64,000 nt of DNA from Chamaecyparis obtusa. Lineage: Eukaryota; Streptophyta; Pinopsida; Cupressales; Cupressaceae. The DNA lies in NCBI GenBank assembly GCA_027943335.1, contig BSBK01000763.1, positions 991,501-1,055,500 of the forward strand, given 5' to 3'. Shown in pieces: positions 11,136-23,162 of the stretch; within the stretch, counting starts at the first letter, position 1; each line of letters starts with the position of its first letter. The position numbers and the translations under genes were made by a program. Under the pieces are notes generated by a model that saw nothing but the letters and a program-made list of their open reading frames with translations, ran no database searches and was not told the origin of the DNA.

Positions 11136-14100
11136 TTAGATGTCATTTCCATAATTGTCAATTATCCTTCCCACTTTACTATGCATCACATCACAATTAA
11201 TGATATCTTTGAGATCTTTAAAATGCTTAAGGCCCCTATCCCAAGTAATAATTTCATTTCTATTAACTCCAATTTTGGCAATACGATCCATAGCTTTATT
11301 TATTTCCTGGTATGCATGAGATATTGACACTTGATTGAACGTACAGAGGATGATCGCAGCCTCCTTAATGATAGAATCAATAGCCCAAGAAGCCTTATTC
11401 ATACTAAGAAGATATTGGATAATGTTCTTGGAGTCACCCTTAACCCATAGGTTTTTGAATTCTAATTGTTTAGCTAATTTGATGACCTAGAGGGCTCCCA
11501 TAGCTTCAGCAACATGATTAGTCTACACACCTAAAGGGGCGGCCACAGCACTAATGTTGTTACTATACATATCTCTCACCAACCCACCACAACCAGCCTA
11601 CCTCGGGTTTCCTTTAGCTGCACCATCAAAATTGGCCTTAAACCATCCCTCTAAAGGAGACAACCAAACTAACCTCTCCCTCTTTTTCTCTTTCATGCCT
11701 TTGATATTAAAATTGCAGAACATGAAGGAGTTGGGATCAAAACCCTCTCCTTTAAAGTCCTTCGCACCTTTAATAGAGGCAAATTTCTCCTGGATAGTCT
11801 TGATAATATTTTTAGCAACCACCACTGGAGGAGCTTCCATGTCCTTATAGACCCTATTATTGTGTTCCTTCTAAAGATTCCAACAAATATGGGGAGAAAC
11901 CAGTGACCAAACCATCTTAGAAACCTTATTAGAAGTCAGGAGGATCTATTGCACATAAAATTCCTTTATGTTCCCTTGGAAAGCTCAAGAAAGGTTCCAT
12001 CCTTGTAGGAAAAATCCCCAAACTTCAAGGGTGTAAGAGCACTAGAAGAAAAGGTGTAGGACAAATTCCACGTCTTTCTTGTAGAGGAAATATATGATAG
12101 TTATACAGAACCCCCTCCTATACAAATTATCAATAGTTATAATTTTGTTTTTTACGAGAATCCAAAAGAAAATCTCAACTTTAGGGATAAGGATATTGTT
12201 CCAACATGAGGTCCAAAAAGGGATCTTCCTAGTAGAGTCATAACTAGCAAACGGTCTAGAAGAGATTGTGAATTTCCAACTAGAAAGAAGGCCCCAAATT
12301 ACAAAGTTAATTTGGTCATCTTTCACCAAGCTGGAATTAAGAGAGCGTTGGATCTGGAGTAGATTAGGGTCTCATAGTTAAGTTGATCCAGGAGCAATTA
12401 TTCCAGTAATCCGCCACCATATTTCCAAAGGATAATTTTCATCTTTGTATATTTTCTTATCATTCAGAATCTTGTCTAAAGGATAATCGAGCAAGAAGTG
12501 GTCTTCCCAAAATTGGATTTTATTGCCATTACCCAATTTTCATATTCTCCCTTTTGCAGCACATTCCTTCACTCCCTAAATACAGTTCCAAATATAAGAG
12601 CCATTTATGATGTTAGGGGCTTGAAAAAAATCCTCAAGGGAGGGAGAGTTGAAGAGGTACTTTCTTATCTAGATGAGATTCCATCCCCTCTCCTCCTCAT
12701 ACATTCTCTATATTTGTTTGGCCAGAAAGGCTTTATTTAGCTTACGAATGGGCCTAATACCTAGACCTCCCTATTTTTAGGTTTACAAATTTTCTCCCAA
12801 GAAATCAGATGGAATCCCTTCCTTTCTTCTATTCCAGACCACATAAATTTATTATGAATTCTTTCCATAATTTTTGCATATTTAGAAAGGATTTTAAATA
12901 GACTAAAGGCATAGACAAGGAGGTTCTGAAGACATCTTTTAAGTAACTACACTTTTCCTACCTGACTCAACATATTACCTTTCCAACCATCCAACTTACT
13001 ATTAAATTTATTAATCAATATAAGCCAAAAGGAATCAGAGGGTTTGGATCCCAACAGTAATCCTAGATAAGTCCCAGGAAGAGAAGAGATGACACATCCA
13101 AGAATTTTAGATATATTCAGTTGCCTTTCCTCTGGGGTGTTAATAAAGAACAAAGAACTTTTTTACCAATTGATCAGTTTCCCAATAGCAGGAGTGTAGA
13201 TATTCAAGGCACTTTTATGCTTTTATCTTCTCTGACAGTGGTAGCCCCCATAAGAATAGTCTCATCCACAAATTTCTTTGGTTAACTATATTTGGTAGTG
13301 AGATGAAGGCCTTTAGCCCTAAACAGTACCAGATCTATTGAGATTAAGAAAGTATCTCCCAATACATTTAGCCATTATGGAAAAAATAATAGGAGATATG
13401 GGGTGATCCCTTGCCTAAGACCCCCTCAGGGATTGAAGAAATTGGAAGAGGTGTGATTAACCATCGCAGCAACAGAGATAGTTGATATAAGCTAGTGAAT
13501 CAACTGAACAACTTTATTCCCAAATCCAAAAGCATGGAGGATCTTGAGGAGGAATCCCCAGTCCACTCTATCATAATACTTGGATAAATCCACTTTTATG
13601 AGGAATCCCTGGTTAGAGGAACTTATGAGAGAATGGATATTTTCATGCACAGAAATGATAGAGTCCAAAATTTTCCTACTTGTTACAAACCCATTTTGCT
13701 GGGGAGAAATAATACTAGGAAGGAGCTTCAAAATTTTCTAGAGGTTAGCACTTTGGAGATGATTTTGTATAAAGATTTGCAAAGGATGGTCGGTCTAAAG
13801 GAGTTAAGAGAGTCAACCCCATCCTTTTTAGGGTGAAATCAACACAAGGAAGGTAGCATTAATCTCCTTCAGAATTCTATGAGCACCAAATAATTCTTTT
13901 ACCACATTAGACACATCCTTACCTATAATATGCCACAGTTTTTGAAATACAAACATAGGGAATCCATCTGGCCCCGAAGCTTTTTCCCCTCTAAAGGAGA
14001 ACACAACATCACTAATATCCTTAGAGGAGGGAATAGCAACAAGGACATCATTATGACCCTCAAAGATGAGAGAAGGGATGGCAGACATAAGAGAATCCTA

Positions 14101-15302
14101 ATTGTCTAGATCAAGGGAAGGTTTAGTTGAGAGAAAGGAGGAGAAGAACCTCGACATTTCACTCTTAATGTCTTCTTCCTTCTTAAGTCTTCCCCTATCA
14201 GAGTTAACAAAGGAAATATGATTGGCATCTCTATGTTTTAGAGTGGACATATGGAAAAAATTCATGTTCTTATCTCCCTCCTTCAGCCAGATAGAGCGAG
14301 ATCTTTTTCTCCAGAAAGTCTCCTCTTTTGCAATTATATCATGATACTTGACTAAAATGTCATTCTCCTTTTCCATTAGGTGTTGAGAGTAGCCTTCCTC
14401 CTAAATTTTGTCTTGAATTTCCTTAAGATCAAGTTGAGTATTGGATTTGGAATTGAAAATGTCCCCAAACATGCTCTTATTCCAATTCTTAACAGAGTCC
14501 TTCATATTCCTTAATTGTTTGGCCACCCTAAACATAGCATTGCCATCCACCTGGATGTCCCAACATCCTTTAAATTTTTCCTCAAATTTAGGGTGATGAG
14601 TCCATATTTTTTAAAATCTAAAAGGGAAATTTCTCTTTCCAAATATCAGATCAGCCACAAAAATAATTGGGAAGTGATCAAACCCAATTTTAGAAAAGGC
14701 AAAAAGGGAACATAGGTACCTTTGCAACCAATCATGAAAACTTAGGGCTCAATCCAATCTAACCTTAATCAGATCCTCAGCTAATTTATAAGAGCCTGCT
14801 AATTTAGAAAATCCATAAGATCTAATATTCCATCTAGCTAGCTCTGCACTCCTCCCTCCTCACAGTATTTCAAAGGAGTATTGAAATTGTCCATTACTAG
14901 CCAAATTAGATCAGGGAAAGTATCCTTGCTGACTATAACCTTTTCCCAAAAATAATTCATGTTGGATCTATTGTTAGGAGCATAAATATTAGAGATAATC
15001 CAAGTGAAATATCTCGAATGTGATGGATTTTAACAACCACAATATTACCATCAACCATCATTATATCACCACTAATATAATTTTGGATCCAATAGATGAC
15101 AGTACCCCCAGAAGCACCATCAGATTTGCTTCCACTCGCACCACAATTCTTGAAAATCTTAAGATTTTTCAGACTTTTCTTTAGCCATCTTAGTTTCTTG
15201 AATTAACACAACATAAGGTTTATGATCTCTCACCATTTTTCTTAAAATATATTGTTTATGGGAGTTTTTCATCCCCCTCATGTTCCATGAGCCTATCTTC
15301 AT
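11136..15302 (-). pseudogene. LINE (L1-type) ORF2: endonuclease, reverse transcriptase, RNase H
   Basis: The frame starts at 15302 with MKIGSWNMRG and VVLIQETK (AP-endonuclease N-terminus) and runs about 4.2 kb with stops and shifts. WLKEGDKNMNFFH lies at about 14290. RT follows: EKASGPDGFP (about 13970), QNGFVTSRKI, KVDLSKYYDRVDW (about 13560) and a KFVDETIL box near 13260, where FADD is expected, so the second catalytic Asp appears to be Glu. The thumb contains YLGLLLGSKPS. The C-terminal RNase H keeps its D-E-D-D residues: NFDGAAKGN (11600), NHVAEAMGAL, KGDSKN and AYQEINKAMDRIAKIG (11300). Such LINEs retrotranspose by target-primed reverse transcription; this copy is dead. Confidence 0.85.
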
Positions 15303-16115
15303 TTCTTACCAGGAGTATAGTCTAGGATGGTAGATTGTTTCCCATCCGCTATATTTTTCTTACTTTCCAGCTCCCACATATGTTTTGTTGACCTCCTACC
15401 AAGGTTATTCTTAGGGGTTCCAACATCTTCTTTAGTCCTTCCCCTAGTGGCCACTCCATATTGGGAAGAAGAAAAAAACAAGCCTTCCCCCATTTTTTTC
15501 CTTCTCCCACCTACTTTTTGAGATGATCCATCTATGTCTTCTACTTCATCTTCCTGTTGTTTCCTATTTTCATTGCTCGTCTCTTGGCTGTTGTTGGGAT
15601 TTTCCTCTTTCAGGAGAGAATATTCAACAAAATCCATTTCCTCTAGATCTACAAGGTCACTAGAGGGGTCACCTCCCAAGATGATGCACACTTGGGCATC
15701 ATTGAAAAATTCCTTCATTTGTTGACTTTTCTGGGACTACACCGAATCAACAACCCATGAAGGAGGACTTTTCATATGAGATCTAGAGTTCTCTCTTATT
15801 TCCCCCACTTTTGGGCCTTCATTTTCCTCAGGGATTCTACCAAAAGAGAGAGCTTCCCTAGTATACTTTTCAACGACCTTGTTCTCTTGATCTTTTTGGC
15901 CTTCCTCAATCTCTTTATTTAACATAACCTCTTCATTTTGGCCATTAACTTCCCCATTTCTATATTTGCTATTATCATCCTTGAGAAAGTTAGAATCCTC
16001 AAGGTCCCTACTATCTTTTTCATTCCTTCCATTGGAACTATTGTGTTCTGACCCAATAAATGAATCTGTTGGTTCTTCAAAATGTACTTTATGCTCATGA
16101 TAGCAACCAATACAC
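15299..16115 (-). pseudogene. LINE ORF1 C-terminal part (zinc knuckle and acidic tail)
   Basis: A Cys/His cluster at the upper end (CGCIGCYHEHKVH, about 16100) is followed by a long charged tail (NKEIEEGQKDQENKV; EDEVEDIDGSSQK) ending in STILDYTPGKK and a TGA at 15301-15299. That stop overlaps the ATG of ORF2 as ATGA, so the two ORFs were a termination-reinitiation pair. The DUF4283-type N-terminal half expected for this ORF is not joined to it. A similar DUF4283 segment on the same strand lies at 22.7-23.16 kb and could be the separated part or belong to a second LINE. Confidence 0.7.
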
Positions 16116-17225
16116 CCACAGAAAGATTTTAAGGAAAGGTTAATTCTAAATGTGAATATCTAGGATGACTAGACCAACTATAGGGACAAGACTGCCCTCT
16201 GCACTTATGGCTCTACAAAACCAAGGAGGGTGCTCCTAATCCAATAAAATAGACTTTACCTTTACAACCTCAAACTGGATTTGATATAATGGATAAATGG
16301 TAAGAAAATACTAAATGATAACCAATCACTTATTGATTCTCCATTACCACTTGATAGGATATAACTTGCAGGTCACAATACCTAAAATATATTTTGACAA
16401 TTTTATATCAATTATAGGAATACAACCAAATTCTATTAGGCAATCATTATTGCAAAATAAACTCATTTCTAGCCAGTGCCTTATCCATTGGGCTATACTT
16501 TGGTGCAAAGTAAAGAGTACATAAACTAATCAAACTTATTGACTCAATATCCCTTTAATATCACCACCTTATGATGATATTGATCAAAATATCTATTGAT
16601 TTACCCTACTTATAGAGATCCTTATGCAAACCCCAAAAATCTATGTTCTATCCAAAGCTATTTAATTTGATCCTAGATCAAAGAAAATGAATAACAACAT
16701 ATACACAATAGAACTCCATGCAATGAATTCTAAAATTCATAACTCAAAGAAATAATACACAAGGAGAGATGTAAACCCTAGATTTTTGTATTCAAAATTA
16801 CTAAGTCATGTCTCTTGTATATACTTATGCTTTAAAATATGAACCACTTCAATAATGGTTAAAAACTAGAGAATTTACTATTTCTCATAAAAGCTTGACC
16901 TAATACAGTCTGCTTATACCCTAGACTCGTAACTTGCAAGCAAAAAGTATTCAAGTTTCGGTCCTTCTAAATGATCCTGGAAATCCTTTTATAGAATAAG
17001 GATTGCAAACAAGCTACAAATCATTTAGGAAAAAACAAAAGTTACATCAGATAAGACAAAAGACATAAAGTACAAAAAGACTATTCATGTCATACTTTTA
17101 CAAAAGTGTTCACTAATTTGTGTGCCAAGCCTTCTGCAACAGCTTCCAAAAATAGTTCTAACTCTGCCAAGTGTTGTCCTTGTACTTGTTCTTCCATACA
17201 AAATTATCCCTACAGTTTTCTTTGT
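16116..17225. other. No gene recognised (3' side of the coiled-coil relic)
   Basis: AT-rich sequence with no coding signal. It separates the LINE ORF1 break at about 16.1 kb from the stop of the minus-strand coiled-coil gene relic at 17226, so it would hold that gene's 3' UTR or an element terminus. I could not find a matching direct repeat to prove an LTR. Confidence 0.4.
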
Positions 17226-20200
17226 TTAAGGAGTTGGGGAGGTGCCACCTGTTGTGGTTTCAGTGGGTGTTTGTTTTGTCCTTGTTTGTTCCGAGGAGTA
17301 GACATCTTCCCAAGACTTGTAGGTTTCTTCATTGGGCCAAGGGAAAGAAACCACCTCATCTCTCTTATGTGCCAAAACATCCCAATCAGCCTTTACTTGC
17401 TGAACCTCCTTATTCAAGGATCTAAAGTGTACCCTAGCATCCTCCAAAACTTCAATTGTTTGTACAAAAAGAATGTTGTTATCTGCATTTAAAATTCTAC
17501 TAATTCTTATTGACAACTCATCATCCAGTTGTCCTATCCAAACTTTCTTATCCTTTATTTCTCCATTCTTTTTTAAAAGCCCGAGAAACATTTGAAAACA
17601 ATCTTGATAATATCTTCCCCTCAGCACATATGCCTTTCTTTCTACATTTTCCCTTTTTACTGCAAACTCAAACAAGATTTTTACTAACTTGTGAGTGCCT
17701 TTTAGTTTCTCATCTATAACCTATTGAGTTTTATTCAAAGAATAAAATAATTTCATTTTTTCTCTCCTAGCAACCCACCTATCCAAAATTGGGTCCACTA
17801 TGGAAACTTCTTCCTTAAAAGAATTCAAAATTTTAACCAACTCTTCACCAGTCTGATAAATCCCCTTTGGATTAGCACCCTGGGCAAACTAAAAAATTGT
17901 ATCTCTCACCTTGCCCTCATATTTCATGTGGACTTCTAATTTTCCTTCATTAAAATGTTGTCTCTCACTTTTTGTTAATTTTCCCTTTTCAATAAGGGCT
18001 CTTCTGGCTTCTTCAAGCATCTCTCTTTCTATTAACAGCTCCTCATGAGTGAAAGGAGGCATAGGGGAAGGAAGAGGGGAGGGAGGGTACTCAATAATGG
18101 GACTGGATGAAGTAGGTATCACAGGGGAGGAAGCAATTTGTAATTGTTCAGATATCTAGATTGGGCCTTGCTCTCCTAACCACCTTCTTAATTATGCAAT
18201 TAACTTATCCTTTTCACTGATTTCCTTCTTCATCTCCCCATAATAAATTAATACTTTTTCAAGCTTCAGTGTGAGTTCCTCCTTTTCTTTGGCCTCCCTC
18301 TCTACCACCTTCATGCTAAGCTTAGTTGTTTCTAGGGTCATTCCTGATGCTTTGACCCCTAAAGTTTCACTAACTCTTTGTACTAGTAGGCCACTAGAGA
18401 GGTCACTTCTAGCAATTTGTTTTCCCTTGTTTGCTTCATTCTTTCTTAAGGGCCACATGACCAAGGCTTGTTGATCATCACTGAAAGTGACAGTGCCTTT
18501 ATTTTCCTATTATGTCTCCTCTCTGGTCTTATGGACTGGTGTGATTTGTTTTCTAACAACATCTAGGAATATTGCATCAGCAATATCCCATTCAGGGAGA
18601 ATGAGTACCCCTGCATTTCTCACCAGTTCCCTTCCCGGTTCTCAAGTAACCCTCTCAAATCTCTCCATCATTTATTTCCTCACCTCATTTTCAATGATTG
18701 TGAGGTCCTTTTGTGGGTTTTATTCATGTCTCTTTTCACGGGTTTCCTTAAATTGACTTATATACAACCTCCATTAAAATTGCATAAAGGCCCTAGCCTT
18801 AACAAAGGCATCATCTCTAAGGAACTCATCACAAGCCTCCTTGGTAATAGGGTCTAGTTCCTTTCCAACCATCTCCCCTACAGTTAGATCTAATTCTGCC
18901 TCCTTAGGTGGCTCTGGTACTCCTTCATTTATTTCTTTATAGGTCATGAAAATTTGACCTAGGCTACCCAATTGTTGTAACTGTTCAGACACTTCCTGAT
19001 GATCAACAAGATTTAGTGGTGATTGAGTAGGAGAGTATACTTCCTCAATTTGTGTTGGTCTTTCCTCTACCCTCTGTTTCTTTTGTGGAGGTGGTGAATC
19101 ATAATCAATGTCTATTGGTTGATTCTTTGGTGGTATAAGAGAACCCCTTGTTTGTTCTTGCATCTCTACTTCCTTAGAAGTGGAAGGGATATCCTCTACC
19201 CTATGATCCCTCTATTGTTTACTTGGGCCTGGTACTACTATATTGTATCATGTTCTCTTTTGTATAAAATAATTTCCCAGAGGCACATTCTAGCAAATGC
19301 AGGCTTACTCAAAACAAATTTATCTCTTTCTGGCTCAGTCTGCATTACTGTCTCCTTTTTCTCATTCAGGATCTATATTATACCCTCAAAATGGCTCATA
19401 AGAGCTTCTATCTTCCTTTCATATGGCATGAAATCTTTTAAGGGATCATAATCCCTGACGAAGTGCTAAACAAAATCTAGTGTCTTTTTGTACACTAGCC
19501 ACTTCTCCTTCCTTATTTCATGTTCTTACAAATCAAAAACATTAATGATTATGTCCTCTGGAAAATTGAAGACATGATCCATGGAGGCACATCTAGTCCT
19601 CTTCTTGAACATATCATTATAGAAACCCTCTAGATCTGCAGACCTAGAAATTGATATGGCCATGTGATATGGCTCCAAAACCTTGTCCACATGTAACCAG
19701 CACCCTTGGTGATCACAAATTGGTGGGAAATTATGACTGTAGGAAATATTGTTCCTCTTCCCCTTCCTATGAGGGCAGTATCCTATAGTCCTCCAATCCA
19801 CTTCAAATTTTTTGCAATCCCTATCTTCACAGGAACTTGATATGGCAAGATGAAAGGAATCCCTCTGAAACTATATACTCAAAATACAGTAGACACTGGG
19901 TATAGAATAACATCACCCCAATTATGAACAATCTTAATATCAGTAGCATATTGTTTAGGCCTAAGAAAATCCAGCAGGACTCTTGGGATTCTTGGGTTCT
20001 CTAAAAATAATAAGGCCCTAAGACTTGATGAAAAATACCTATCAAAAGCTACAAAACTAGCTTCATTCCTATCCCAAGTCATGTTTAGATTCCATAACTG
20101 AACCAACATTTCCTCACCATCCTTTTCTTTCATTAATTACATTTCGATCTTAAATTAGTCTGCACCCTTGTATAAAAACATATACATCATTAAGGAATAC

Positions 20201-21015
20201 CAACCAAAAGGTTTGTCAACTTTGGCCTTCTAAATTCCTATCAATCCCTCATGTATCAACTCAGCTAAAAATGGAGCAAAGTCAAAAGTGATAGCCAGGA
20301 ATGGGTGCAAGATTTGTGTCATCATAAACATGTAGTGAGCTGGCATCTACTCTTAAGTATCTTCACCAAAAATTTGACATAGTGACCAGTATACACCCTT
20401 TGCTTTTAAATTAAAATAATCCATTTTGAAAGACTCTTGTGAATTAGGTCCCACTACAATTAGACCTCCAATATTTTTGAAAATCTCCCTCAAAGGACCA
20501 TTCCTAAGATAGTCCCTCTAGGCATTATAGACATGTTTCATCTCATCAAAGTCTATCTTCTCTAGGTCACTGGTTGGTTCACTTAATCTGAAGACCTCTC
20601 TTATTTCCTCAGCTGTAATATTGATCAAAGGGTTTCCATTGATATCCTTGATGACCCTGGCTACATGATCATAATTATGTGCCACTTAAATTATAATATC
20701 AGCATCCGTAAAAACATTAGGTACAAGAAGATTCTCTAAGTGGAACTGCCATACATTGCTACTGGGAGAAAAGGTGTGTCTCTGCCCAAAACCAACTCTA
20801 AACAATACCAGACTGGAAACCTCAATATTAGCATCTCTCATATAATTTCCCTTTCCATATACGGCATCTAAAACCCTAAGCCTAGGGTTTTTGGGAACTA
20901 ACTCCTTTATTCTGGATGAATCATTAGTTGAGTGGTCAAGTTGTTCTAAGAAATCATCATGCACACTCCTCTCGTGATATTCAACTTTTCCTTTAAGCTC
21001 TCTCCTTGGTGCCAT
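17226..21015 (-). pseudogene. Longest copy of unrecognised coiled-coil protein family (minus-strand copy 2)
   Basis: From MAPRRELKGKVEYHE at 21015 the minus strand stays protein-like for about 1260 codons, interrupted by in-frame stops and a shift near 19.85 kb. The N-terminal roughly 550 residues look globular (ITAEEIREVFRLSEP, AHYMFMMTQILHPFL, KPFGWYSLMMYMF, LRALLFLENPRIP). A Pro/Glu linker follows (DIDYDSPPPQKKQRVEE at about 19.1 kb), then GRELVRNAGVLILPEWD, a coiled coil (EREAKEKEELTLKLEKV), a Pro-rich spacer (PPSPLPSPMPPF), and further helices ending QVKADWDVLAHKRDEV and a Thr-rich tail. Stops sit where Gln or Trp is expected (for example NA-stop-RDYLRNG; GI-stop-KAKVDKPFG). No pol or zinc-knuckle motif is seen. 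Alternatives: a gag-like gene of a non-autonomous LTR element, or a captured host gene. Confidence 0.65.
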
Positions 21016-21400
21016 TTTGAAACTAGGTTTTTAAACAATAATTTGAGGACAAGAACACACCCAAATCTTTTTCCAAACCTTTATAACAAATTCACAGACA
21101 AGCAAAAATAGAGAGACAATAATTCACAGAAGTACTCACCAGCTAACAATTTCTCAAAAAATAACACTTTGCTCTACAATTTTGCTCCGCCAAAGTATTC
21201 CAAAAATTTAGTAGCTTTGATTTTTAGAAATGAATCATTGGGAGATATATAGCATATCAAAAATCATTAACTCATGATAGCCATCCCACACGCTCTGCCA
21301 TAACTTCTTTGAAAAATTTAAAATTTTGCAATTCAACAAATATGAAAACTTTCACACCAAATAGAGCAAGTTTAAAATAGAATCGTCGATCTTCACTTAA
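21016..21400. other. 5' flank of the coiled-coil relic
   Basis: No gene. This AT-rich stretch lies directly upstream of the MAPRREL start and downstream of the GTCGTGAT repeat cluster, so it would contain the 5' UTR. No clear TATA box or primer-binding site was found. Confidence 0.35.
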
Positions 21401-21406
21401 AATACA

Positions 21407-22085
21407 TTGGATGGTTGTCGTGATTCTGCAATCGCTAATGTTTTGTCATCTTTCCATTGTCATTTCACACCCTTCATTCAATCAAAATAGATCTGACGGT
21501 GATCAAAAATATCTCCCTTTGGACCCACTTAACATTCAGATTTCATAACTATCATTGGATTAAGATTATCCAATGGTCATCCTTACTTCATAGTGACTTG
21601 ACCCCACCATTTTTCTTTATGTTACCCTAGATGATCGAACAGTAGGTGTGATCCAGCGATCACAAACCTTTCCTCATCTTTTCATCAAGGCATTGTGACA
21701 ACCATCAAATTAAAAGAGACATGTCAGGACCTTTACAAAGCTTTATCTCTCAGCCCCACTGATTTCATTCCTTGCTGACTAGAAGATCTAACGGTTGTCG
21801 TGATGTAGCAATCACTAATCCTTGGTTATCTTTTCATTGTGAGATTGCGCCAACCGTTAGATTAAAATACATTTGTCGGTACTTTAATTTCTTTATTATT
21901 TGGGCCCAGTCAACACACATCATTAGATCATCATGATCAGATGGTAGATATAAAACCTGGCCGACTGGTCCCACTTGCTTTATTTCTTTCTTTATTGATG
22001 CATCCAACGATTGTCATGATCTTGCGATTGTTAATCTTTGATCATTTTTTCATTGCGGGATTGCGTCAGCCGTTAGATCAAGGAG
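21407..22085. repeat. Degenerate repeat cluster: ACGGTTGTCGTGAT...GCGATT...CCGTTAGAT
   Basis: Four spaced copies of an approximately 80-bp unit begin near 21410, 21632, 21788 and 22006. Each has the order (A)CGGTTGTCGTGAT, GCAATC/GCGATT, TTTTCATTG and GCGYCARCCGTTAGAT. The halves are partly inverted relative to each other. The cluster lies upstream of the minus-strand gene relic, as U3 or enhancer repeats do in some LTR elements; that role is inference. Confidence 0.6.
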
Positions 22086-22690
22086 GGGTTTAACATTTTA
22101 ATAAATCACTGAGACTTAGGAAAAATCACCACTGAGACTTAGAAAAAATTAAAAGGGCGTCGGGGTTTAAAACTTAGGAAAAATTAAACGGCTTACTAGG
22201 TAAATAAAAATTTAAAGATTTTTGCCCCACTCGACGATGAAATAAAACACATGTATTAAAGAGGAAGTTGAGTGGTCGAAAAAGTAACAAACAATTACAA
22301 GGATAGATGAACAACTTAGGGTTTCTCTTAAAAAAGAAAGCCCTTGGGGTTATTTAAAATAGGGTTTCAACTAGGGCTTTTAGGAACATAAAAATACTTC
22401 TTCTGCAGACCGAGGATAAGGATAAAAATTAAAAGGCAGCCATAACTAGAAAATAAACTCCTTTTCCAATCTATCAAAATTAAAAACATAGAGTTTAATT
22501 GCTAGAAAATTTATCAGTGCTAACAAAATCCTTGTCGTTTTTCCCTTCCTTCTTTCGGTTCCATCCAATAGTCTCCACTGTATCTCCTAAAGCTACCTCT
22601 CCACTTCCAACCTCTGACTAAATTACCTCATTATTTGTTTCCTTAGGCTTCAAAACTTTCTTTATCTGAGGTTTCTTGCCTGATCTACAT
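22086..22690. other. No gene; short CTGAGACTTAGGAAAAA repeats
   Basis: ACTGAGACTTAGGAAAAAT and two variants occur in direct repeat between 22109 and 22185. The rest is AT-rich with no reading frame I can support, up to the zinc-knuckle end of the LINE ORF1 relic. Confidence 0.4.
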
Positions 22691-23156
22691 TAGGGTTTTA
22701 AATATTCATTTTAACCTTCTTAGAGAAACTCTTCACCCAGTGTCTAGTTTTTTTGCAGAAAAAACAAGAAAAGGGTAGAGATTAAAACTCAACTTCTTGA
22801 TTCCATTTCCCCAACTTGGAAACAATATCTATCTTACCGGGGAGATTTGTGAATTGATGAACATTGACACAGATTCTCTCATAGACCAGTTTGGTTTTGG
22901 TCATCATCACAGGATCAATGGAAAGAAGCTCTCCAAAGGAAGAGGCCAAACCTTTTAGCACATCTTCATTCCAAAACTCTAGTAGAAGCCTCGAAAAGGG
23001 CACCCAAATAGGAGCCAAAATAAAAAAGGTATCATTGAGGTCCATTTGTGGTCCCCATTTCTTTAGTGCAAGAGCTAGCTTCCCAAACATCCAAGGACCC
23101 CCGCACAACACAAAGTCCAAATCTTCCTTATTATAAAGGTAGAGGAGATAGATCAA
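22690..23156 (-). pseudogene. LINE ORF1, DUF4283 domain with zinc knuckle (minus strand)
   Basis: An intact 124-codon piece reads CGGPWMFGKLALALKKWGP, ILAPIWVPFSRLLLEFW, LASSFGELLSIDP and YERICVNVH. These are the hallmarks of the DUF4283 RNA-binding domain of plant LINE ORF1. Just after its stop, CFFCKKTRHWVKSF is a zinc knuckle whose last Cys is lost. The N-terminus is cut off near 23157, where a plus-strand LINE segment starts. It could be the missing N-terminal half of the LINE ORF1 at 15.3-16.1 kb. Confidence 0.8.
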
Positions 23157-23162
23157 TGGACA

